DNA of 7,175 nt from Paracoccaceae bacterium (GTDB lineage: Bacteria > Pseudomonadota > Alphaproteobacteria > Rhodobacterales > Rhodobacteraceae), in the NCBI GenBank assembly GCA_027080755.1, contig JALWQC010000164.1, positions 1-7,175 of the forward strand, written 5' to 3'. Position numbers and translations under genes: made by a program. Position 1 is the stretch's first letter. Every line of letters starts with the position of its first letter. The notes beneath the pieces are model-generated. The model was not told where the DNA came from. It worked only from the letters and a program-made list of their open reading frames with translations, and made no database searches. Below are positions 1 through 4,711 of this stretch, one piece after another.

Positions 1-594
1 TTCCACAGCGACCCGCGTCAGGCCTATAGCCGCGGGTCGCTGTGGAATGCGGGGCCGACCTCGCTGTTCGGGGACAAGCGGGCCAAGAACCTCGGGGATA
101 TCCTGACCGTGGTGATCGAGATCGACGACAAGGCGCAGCTTTCGAACCGCTCCGCGCGCAATCGCACCGGCTCTGACACCATGAGCATCGCGGCGCTGCT
201 CGGCATTCCCGAGGCCGTCGTGCAAAGCGGGGTCCTGCCGGCGGGAACCAGTCTGGATCCGGCGGCGAATTTTTCCTCGGCCGCCGCTTTTGCCGGGGAT
301 GGTACGGTTTCGCGCAACGAAAAAATCACCCTGCGGGTCGCAGCTACGGTGGTGCAGGTGCTGCAAAACGGGCATCTGGTCGTAAGCGGCCTGCAAGAGG
401 TGCGCGTCAATTACGAACTGCGCGAATTGCGCATGACCGGCATCGTCCGCCCCGAGGATATCTCGCGCCGCAACGAAATCACCTACGATAAAATTGCCGG
501 CGCGCGCATTTCCTATGGTGGCCGCGGGCAGATCAGCGATTTCCAGCAACCGCAATACGGGCAGCAAATCTTTGATATTGTCTCGCCGTTTTAG
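1..594 (+). CDS. flgH: Flagellar L-ring protein FlgH, 5'-truncated by window edge
   Basis: FlgH builds the L ring, the outer-membrane bushing around the flagellar rod in Gram-negative bacteria. The frame is open from base 1 and gives 197 residues to the TAG at 592-594. The start, signal peptide and lipobox expected of this lipoprotein lie upstream of the window. Visible family features are the early SLW...SLFGDKRAKNLGDILTVVIEIDDKAQLSN block, the middle segment LRVAATVVQVLQNGHLVVSGLQEVRVNYE, and the C-terminal GIVRPEDIS, ISYGGRGQISD and a terminal SPF. These are the conserved beta-rich FlgH core. FlgH is usually about 220-250 aa, so only a short N-terminal part is missing. The gene is followed after 9 bases by a FliL-family gene, consistent with the end of a flagellar operon. 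Identification is confident; lipoprotein status is family knowledge, not seen here. Confidence 0.95.
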   Translation, partial: FHSDPRQAYSRGSLWNAGPTSLFGDKRAKNLGDILTVVIEIDDKAQLSNRSARNRTGSDTMSIAALLGIPEAVVQSGVLPAGTSLDPAANFSSAAAFAGDGTVSRNEKITLRVAATVVQVLQNGHLVVSGLQEVRVNYELRELRMTGIVRPEDISRRNEITYDKIAGARISYGGRGQISDFQQPQYGQQIFDIVSPF

Positions 595-596
595 GA
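593..596 (+). promoter_or_regulatory. Shine-Dalgarno of the fliL gene overlapping flgH stop
   Basis: AGGA lies 7 bases before the ATG at 604 and shares bases with the flgH TAG stop (592-594). This supports both the chosen start and cotranslation with flgH. Confidence 0.6.
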
Positions 597-603
597 ATAT
601 ACT

Positions 604-1122
604 ATGGCAAAGCTCCTACCGATAATTCTGGTTTTGATTGGACTGGCCGCAGGGACCGGTGCAGGAATAGCCCTGCGCCCGCCCCCCGTGGTCGAGGACA
701 TCGCCCCCGCCGGCTGCCCCGAAGGGGAACATTGCGCCGAAACCCCGCCGCAAGAGGGCGAGCATCCGGCCGCCGCGGCCGAGGGCGTGGATCCGACCAA
801 CGTGCAATATGTCAAACTGGACAAGCAATTTGTTATTCCGGTGGTCCACGAAGGGCGCGTTTCGGCCCTGGTCGTGATGAGCCTGTCGATAGAAATCACG
901 CCGGAAGCCTCCCAAACTGTTTTTGAAAAAGAACCGAAACTGCGGGATTCCCTGCTGCGGGTCATGTTCCTGCACGCAAATTCCGGCGGTTTCGAGGGGC
1001 AGTTCACCAGCAGCGAGGCCATGAAAGACCTGCGCGGATCCCTGCGTGAAGCCGCGCGAGAGGTCCTCGGCCCCGAGGCAACCGACGTTCTGGTTACCGA
1101 CATCCTGCGGCAGGATATTTAG
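604..1122 (+). CDS. fliL: FliL-family flagellar basal body-associated protein
   Basis: FliL proteins are single-pass inner-membrane proteins that surround the stator near the flagellar motor and support torque and swimming. This 172-aa product has the expected build: a short N-terminus, one hydrophobic segment at about residues 4-24, a Pro/Glu/Ala-rich linker at about 26-66, then a compact periplasmic domain at about 67-172. The domain ends in VLVTDILRQ, resembling the usual FliL ending. The ATG at 604 is preceded by AGGA at 593-596, which overlaps the flgH stop, with a 7-base spacer; translational coupling to flgH is therefore likely. The linker has two cysteines (C38, C44) framing PEGEH, and EGEH recurs at 51-54. 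The TAG stop overlaps the stop of the convergent NlpC/P60 gene by 4 bases. The family call is good, but whether this is the main FliL or a paralogue cannot be told from this window. Confidence 0.83.
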   Translation: MAKLLPIILVLIGLAAGTGAGIALRPPPVVEDIAPAGCPEGEHCAETPPQEGEHPAAAAEGVDPTNVQYVKLDKQFVIPVVHEGRVSALVVMSLSIEITPEASQTVFEKEPKLRDSLLRVMFLHANSGGFEGQFTSSEAMKDLRGSLREAAREVLGPEATDVLVTDILRQDI

Positions 1123-1955
1123 CGCGCCAGCCGGCGGATACCGATAATGTCCCCGTCCCCCTTGGCCGCAATCCGCGCCTGCGCGTCGGCCAGCGGTTCG
1201 GAGGCAACCGCCATATGGTGCGCATTGGCATGCAGCAGGGTTTCGCCGTCGCGCATCACCCCGACATGCCCCTTCCAGAACACCAGATCCCCGCGCTGCA
1301 ACGGTGCTTTTACGGGGGCGCCCAGCTCGGCCAGTTGCATGTCGCTGTCGCGCGGGGCCTGCAGGCCGACGGTCTGCATGGCGATTTGCACCAGCGCCGA
1401 ACAGTCGATCCCGTAACTGCTGCGCCCGCCCCACAGGTAGGGCACGCCCAGAAACCGTTCGGCGATATCGACAAAATCGGTGGTCTCCACCGGCTGCAGG
1501 TAGGGCTTGGGGATGAAGGCATCCGTGTGCAGCTGCGCATAATCGCCCGCATCCGCGACCACCTCTACCGCGCAGCCCAGCGAATAGGCACCCATCAGAT
1601 CCGATTTCAGGTCCGGCCTGACATATACAATCGCCGCCAGCGCCGTGATCGCGGTTTTGGGTGCGGCGGATTTTTCCGCCAGCCCCTCGGTGAAAACATA
1701 GCCGACATAGCCGTCGCGCTCCGACTGCCCCCAGGACAGGCCCATTTCGGGGATTTCGTCGTAAACCGTAAACCCCTCGCCCGCCAGCAATTGTGTGTCG
1801 AGCGGGGTCGTCGGATCCGGCGAGACCCGCAAATCCAGCAGCGACATGGCGACCTCCATCGAGCGGCCCTGTTCAAAGCGTTCGGCCTCTACCTGACCTT
1901 GCAGATAGGCGGCGGCGACGGATTTTCGGGCCGGAAACCGGCGCTTGTCTGTCAT
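1119..1955 (-). CDS. NlpC/P60 (C40) family cysteine peptidase with N-terminal SH3-like region
   Basis: C40 peptidases cut gamma-D-glutamyl-diaminopimelate or similar bonds in murein peptides. The 278-aa product has an N-terminal region (about 30-150) consistent with the SH3-like domains of dipeptidyl-peptidase VI-type enzymes. An NlpC/P60 domain follows at about 158-275. The catalytic motif YLWGGRSSYGIDCSALVQ holds the probable nucleophile C185. The probable base is H230 in FWKGHVGVM, and H242 in LLHANAHH is the likely third residue. DCSA replaces the more common DCSG. The N-terminus (MTDKRRFPARKS) is charged and shows no signal peptide or membrane segment, suggesting a cytoplasmic enzyme. 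The start at 1955 forms an ATGA overlap with the upstream aminopeptidase stop; a GAGGGG at 1964-1969 sits 8 bases before it. The TAA stop overlaps the FliL-family TAG tail to tail. The peptidase class is confident; the exact substrate is inferred. Confidence 0.9.
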   Translation of the reverse strand: MTDKRRFPARKSVAAAYLQGQVEAERFEQGRSMEVAMSLLDLRVSPDPTTPLDTQLLAGEGFTVYDEIPEMGLSWGQSERDGYVGYVFTEGLAEKSAAPKTAITALAAIVYVRPDLKSDLMGAYSLGCAVEVVADAGDYAQLHTDAFIPKPYLQPVETTDFVDIAERFLGVPYLWGGRSSYGIDCSALVQIAMQTVGLQAPRDSDMQLAELGAPVKAPLQRGDLVFWKGHVGVMRDGETLLHANAHHMAVASEPLADAQARIAAKGDGDIIGIRRLAR

Positions 1956-3322
1956 TTACAGCGCCCCTCGATCACCGCCAGCAGGCTGCGCGCGCCCTGA
2001 CAGGCCCCACCCTGGGACCGGGCGGGCTTGGCGCTCGGCGTCCAGCCGTAGATGTCAAAATGAGCGAATCCCTCCGGTTTGTCGACAAAACGGCGCAGGA
2101 ACAATGCCGCGTTGATAGAACCAGAAAACCCCCCCTTCGGCGCATTGTCCAGATCGGCAATCCCCGGTTCCAGCGTTTCCTCGTAAGGGTCCCAGAACGG
2201 CATGCGCCACAGCGGGTCGGCGCTGGTTTCCACCGCCGATTCGACGTCATCCGCCAGCCCTTCGTCATCCGTGTAGAACGGCGGCAGGTCCGGCCCCAGC
2301 GCCACGCGCGCCGCGCCGGTCAGGGTTGCCATGCAGAACAGCATGTCGGGCTTTTCCTCGTCCGCCAGCGTCAGGGCATCGGCCAGAATGACGCGCCCCT
2401 CGGCGTCGGTATTGTTAATTTCCACGGTCAGCCCCTTGCGGCTGGTCAGGATATCCTGCGGCCGGAAGGCCCCCGCGGAGATGGAGTTTTCCACCGCCGG
2501 AACGATCACCCGCAGGCGCACCGGCAGCTTCAGCGCCATAATCATATGCGCCAGCCCCATGACATTTGCCGCCCCGCCCATGTCCTTTTTCATCAACCCC
2601 ATAGAGGCGCCGGGCTTGATATTCAGCCCGCCGGTATCAAAACAGACCCCCTTGCCCACCAGCGTCACGGCCGGATTTTCCGCATCCCCCCAGCGCATAT
2701 CCAGCAAGCGCGGCGCCTGATCCGAGGCCCGGCCGACCGCATGCACCATCGGCAGGTTTTGCGCCAGCAGGTCATCCCCGCGAATGGCGCTCACCTCGGC
2801 CCCGTGGTCTGCGGCGAGGGCACGAAACGCGGCTTCCAGCGCCTCCGGCCCCATGTCCGAGGTCGGGGTGTTGATCAGATCGCGCGCCAGTTTGTCCCCG
2901 GCGGCCATGGCCTCCAACCGGGGGATGTCCACACCGTCGGGGGCGACCAGATGCGCCTTGACGGGGGGTTGGGGGTGGTAGCGGTCAAAACGGTAGTTTT
3001 CCAGCAGCCAGCCCAGCGCCTCGGTCGCGGGATCGTCCAGCGGCGAGGCAATGCGATACACCCCCTCGGGCAGCTTGGGCACCGCCCGCGCCAGATGGAA
3101 TCGCCCGCGTTTGCGCGCCGCCGCATCGCCCCAGCCGACCAGAACCGCACCGACCGCGCCGCCATCCGGCAGCAGGGCAACATCGCCAAGGGCGCCGGTA
3201 AATCCGGTTGCGGCCAGCCAGTCCCGTTGCGTATCGCTTAAAACCCCGGGGGCCTCCGCCCCCTTTTCAACGATATAGACAGGAATTGCGGATTCTGTCG
3301 GGGCTGCAAAATGCGGTGCCAT
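1952..3322 (-). CDS. M17 family leucyl aminopeptidase
   Basis: M17 enzymes are cytoplasmic two-metal aminopeptidases that remove N-terminal residues from peptides. The 456-aa product carries all expected site residues. VGKGVCFDTGG supplies K224 and D229, LNIKPGA supplies catalytic K236, KKDMGGAA supplies D247, and the signature NTDAEGR supplies D306, E308 and catalytic R310. Metal ligands by family homology are K224, D229, D247, D306 and E308. The N-terminal domain (about 1-140) is divergent, as is usual. At 456 aa it is somewhat shorter than E. coli PepA (about 500 aa), and may be one of the shorter M17 paralogues; PepA or PepB type cannot be settled here. The ATG at 3322 follows GGAGGG (3328-3333) at 5 bases. 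Its TGA overlaps the NlpC/P60 start, so the two are translationally coupled. A foldback repeat lies just upstream. Confidence 0.94.
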   Translation of the reverse strand: MAPHFAAPTESAIPVYIVEKGAEAPGVLSDTQRDWLAATGFTGALGDVALLPDGGAVGAVLVGWGDAAARKRGRFHLARAVPKLPEGVYRIASPLDDPATEALGWLLENYRFDRYHPQPPVKAHLVAPDGVDIPRLEAMAAGDKLARDLINTPTSDMGPEALEAAFRALAADHGAEVSAIRGDDLLAQNLPMVHAVGRASDQAPRLLDMRWGDAENPAVTLVGKGVCFDTGGLNIKPGASMGLMKKDMGGAANVMGLAHMIMALKLPVRLRVIVPAVENSISAGAFRPQDILTSRKGLTVEINNTDAEGRVILADALTLADEEKPDMLFCMATLTGAARVALGPDLPPFYTDDEGLADDVESAVETSADPLWRMPFWDPYEETLEPGIADLDNAPKGGFSGSINAALFLRRFVDKPEGFAHFDIYGWTPSAKPARSQGGACQGARSLLAVIEGRCK

Positions 3323-3327
3323 GGGTA

Positions 3328-3333
3328 CCCTCC
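3328..3333 (-). promoter_or_regulatory. Ribosome binding site of the M17 aminopeptidase
   Basis: GGAGGG on the minus strand, 5 bases before the ATG at 3322. It fixes the start of the aminopeptidase. Confidence 0.7.
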
Positions 3334-3338
3334 GGTGT

Positions 3339-3351
3339 GTGAAATTTTCAC
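3339..3351. promoter_or_regulatory. 13-base AT-centred palindrome upstream of the aminopeptidase
   Basis: GTGAAATTTTCAC is two perfect 6-base arms around one central base, ending 16 bases before the aminopeptidase start and 5 bases before the Shine-Dalgarno. It could be an operator, but a short palindrome can arise by chance. No matching regulator is encoded in the window. Confidence 0.3.
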
Positions 3352-3356
3352 CAGCC

Positions 3357-3541
3357 TAGGGTGTAGACCTATAAACCACAAGCCACCAGTTTGGTAGATT
3401 TTTGCCCCCGAGCAGGCCTTGCGCCTGCAGGAATAGTGGTTCTATTTCAAGGCATTGCAACGCACTCGGGGCGAAAATCCGCCGAACCCGTAGGGCGCGA
3501 GAATCGCGCTGGTGGCTTGTGGTTTGCGGGTCTATGCCCTA
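3357..3541. repeat. Imperfect foldback (MITE- or REP-like) intergenic element
   Basis: The outer arms 3357-3389 and 3509-3541 are inverted copies matching at 28 of 33 positions, with a perfect 17-base core (3373-3389 against 3509-3525). Four of the five mismatches would be G-U pairs in RNA read from the + strand. An inner arm pair, 3397-3412 and 3465-3479, is also complementary apart from one bulge and one wobble. Smaller hairpins lie in the middle. Both outer ends read TAGGGYRTAGACC inward, with TA at each boundary, so a TA target duplication is possible but unproven. No protein-coding frame is convincing inside. It fills most of the 244-base gap between the 124-aa gene and the aminopeptidase. 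It could be a dead mobile element, or a structured transcript stabilising or attenuating the downstream mRNA. There is no T-run after it, so it is not a typical terminator. Confidence 0.7.
3412..3428. other. Internal hairpin in the foldback element
   Basis: GCAGGC and GCCTGC form a perfect 6-base stem with a 5-base loop at the inner end of the foldback. A second small stem, AATAG (3432-3436) with CTATT (3442-3446), follows directly. They may form the branched tip of a long RNA hairpin. Confidence 0.5.
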
Positions 3542-3566
3542 CCCCCTGTCATTTTCTGCAAGCCTA

Positions 3567-3941
3567 TTACGATTCCTCCCTGAAAACCGCGAAAAGCGAG
3601 GCCTCGGCCAGCAGGTTCAGACGGTGGATCACGGCCGTTATGGCCACGTCCCCGTTTTTCGCGCAGGTCATCACATCCGCCGCCACATCCGCCACCCCGC
3701 GCAGGCCGATCTGGCTGGCAATACCGCAGATGTTCAGCGCGTGCCGGTAGCACATGGCGAAATCCTTTTGCCGGTGCGCCCTTTCCAGACGGCCCAGCCG
3801 CTCGGCCAGGGCGAAGGTCGCCTCTTCCGCGATTTCGGTGTAACGTTTGTGGCCGACAGCCCCCTTCAGCGTGCGGATTACAGTGTAATCCACAGCATCG
3901 CTCACAGGTTGTGACCTGTGCAGCCGGTAAATTTGTCCCAT
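3567..3941 (-). CDS. Conserved-looking small protein of unknown function
   Basis: I do not recognise this gene. The ATG at 3941 gives 124 aa (MGQIYRLHR to FREES). An in-frame TTG at 3986 would add 15 residues but has no ribosome binding site, whereas AGGGAGGGG (3952-3960) lies 10 bases before 3941, so the ATG is preferred. The protein has no signal peptide or membrane segment. From about residue 34 to 120 it reads as amphipathic helices (ATFALAERLGRLERAHRQ, CYRHALNICGIASQIGLRG, VADVAADVMTCAKNGD, AVIHRLNLLAEASLFAVFR) with three cysteines (C64, C72, C93). The central helices vaguely recall a histidine phosphotransfer fold, but H67 does not sit in the Hpt register. It is divergent from the carbonic anhydrase gene and upstream of the foldback and aminopeptidase. 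Two hairpin-forming palindromes lie within its first 23 codons. Confidence 0.7.
   Translation of the reverse strand: MGQIYRLHRSQPVSDAVDYTVIRTLKGAVGHKRYTEIAEEATFALAERLGRLERAHRQKDFAMCYRHALNICGIASQIGLRGVADVAADVMTCAKNGDVAITAVIHRLNLLAEASLFAVFREES
3875..3891. other. Hairpin in early codons of the 124-aa gene (I)
   Basis: GGATTAC and GTAATCC form a perfect 7-base stem with a 3-base loop, at about codons 17-23 of the small minus-strand gene. Confidence 0.45.
3903..3920. other. Hairpin in early codons of the 124-aa gene (II)
   Basis: CACAGGT and ACCTGTG form a perfect 7-base stem with a 4-base TGTG loop, at about codons 8-13 of the small minus-strand gene. It is separated from the other hairpin by 11 bases. 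Confidence 0.45.
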
Positions 3942-4057
3942 TGGTTTTGATCCCCTCCCTCTCGCGGGAACGAAACTAGAACCCAATTATTAATAAAGTG
4001 TTACCACGGTTGACTGATCGGCAAAAACAGGGGAAACCAAGGCCAAAGGAGATGACG
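3942..4057. promoter_or_regulatory. Divergent intergenic region with probable promoters
   Basis: These 116 bases separate the 124-aa gene (minus) from the carbonic anhydrase (plus), so promoters for both should lie here. The stretch 3984-4003 is clearly AT-rich compared with its surroundings (AATTATTAATAAAGTG). A TTGACT at 4010-4015 could be a -35 for the plus strand, but no good -10 follows at the right distance, so no promoter is assigned. Confidence 0.4.
4048..4051 (+). promoter_or_regulatory. Ribosome binding site deciding the carbonic anhydrase start
   Basis: GGAG (within AAAGGAG, 4045-4051) lies 6 bases before the ATG at 4058. The in-frame ATG at 4052 directly abuts this site, so 4058 is preferred. 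Longer in-frame extension to 3998 lacks support. Confidence 0.65.
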
Positions 4058-4711
4058 ATGGAACACGCCAAGCCCCTGCCCGGTTACCTGTCCAAGCGCT
4101 ATGCGGGATGGAAAGCCACCCAGTTTCAGGAAAACAAGGCCTGGTATGCCCGTCTGGCCGAGGAAGGCCAGCGCCCCCGCGCCATGATCATTTCCTGTTG
4201 TGACAGCCGCGTGCATGTGACCGCCATTTTCGGCGCGGAAACGGGCGAGTTCTTCATCCACCGCAACATCGCCAATCTGGTTCCCCCGCACCATCCGGAC
4301 GCAGAGCCGCACGGGACCTCGGCGGCCATCGAATACGCGGTGAAATACCTGAAGGTTTCCAACCTGCTGATCGTCGGGCATTCCGATTGCGGCGGGGTTG
4401 GCGGCTGTCTGGACCTGTGCGACGGCAACGCCCCCGATCTGGAAAAAAGTTCCAGCTTTATCGGCCGCTGGATGGACATCCTGAAACCGGCCTATGAACG
4501 CATTGCCGGCGTTGAAGGGGATCACCACGAACGGCAGGAGTTGCTGGAAAAAGAGGCGGTGAAGGTCGGGCTGGAAAACCTGATGACCTTCCCCTTTGTG
4601 CAGGAAGCCGTGGAAAACGATACGCTCGCCCTCCACGGTTTATGGAATGATATCCGCGACGGGGATCTGGAATATTACGACCCCGAAACCGACAGTTTCA
4701 AACCGGTTTAA
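4058..4711 (+). CDS. Beta-class carbonic anhydrase
   Basis: The enzyme interconverts CO2 and bicarbonate in the cytoplasm, feeding carboxylases and pH balance. The 217-aa product matches usual bacterial beta-class length (about 200-230 aa). SCCDSRV holds the zinc ligand C47 and the catalytic pair D49-R51. VGHSDCGGV holds zinc ligands H108 and C111. FFIHRNIANLVPP and HGTSAAIEYAVKYLKV are other family blocks. There is no signal peptide, unlike exported forms. The start is set by GGAG at 4048-4051. The TAA stop shares bases with the stop of the convergent DUF4139 gene. The family and activity are confident. Whether it is a Can-type or CynT-type paralogue is not decidable, and no cyanase gene is nearby. 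Confidence 0.96.
   Translation: MEHAKPLPGYLSKRYAGWKATQFQENKAWYARLAEEGQRPRAMIISCCDSRVHVTAIFGAETGEFFIHRNIANLVPPHHPDAEPHGTSAAIEYAVKYLKVSNLLIVGHSDCGGVGGCLDLCDGNAPDLEKSSSFIGRWMDILKPAYERIAGVEGDHHERQELLEKEAVKVGLENLMTFPFVQEAVENDTLALHGLWNDIRDGDLEYYDPETDSFKPV

Noticed and set aside
616..1434. Minus-strand frame spanning the FliL gene and the end of the NlpC/P60 gene
   Set aside because: It crosses two well-supported genes, has no ribosome binding site and encodes low-complexity Gly/Arg sequence.
1793..3241. Long open frame on the plus strand opposite the aminopeptidase gene (482 codons)
   Set aside because: It is rich in Arg, Pro, His and Gln with no recognisable domain, and lies antisense to a gene with all M17 active-site motifs. 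It is a GC-rich shadow frame.
3357..3541. Foldback as a rho-independent terminator for the 124-aa gene
   Set aside because: No T-run follows the outer stem on the minus strand, and the stem is far longer and more branched than a usual terminator.
3391..3914. Plus-strand frames running through the foldback and opposite the 124-aa gene
   Set aside because: They begin inside the repeat and lack a domain or a ribosome binding site. The minus-strand gene explains the coding signal better.
3567..3941. Assignment of the 124-aa protein as a histidine phosphotransfer (Hpt) protein
   Set aside because: The helix pattern is suggestive, but aligning the glycine of the Hpt motif puts leucine, not H67, at the phosphorylated position.
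3942..3986. N-terminal extension of the 124-aa gene to the TTG at 3986
   Set aside because: The extra residues are Gly/Ser/Arg/Pro and no ribosome binding site precedes the TTG. A good one precedes the ATG at 3941, and the extension would translate it.
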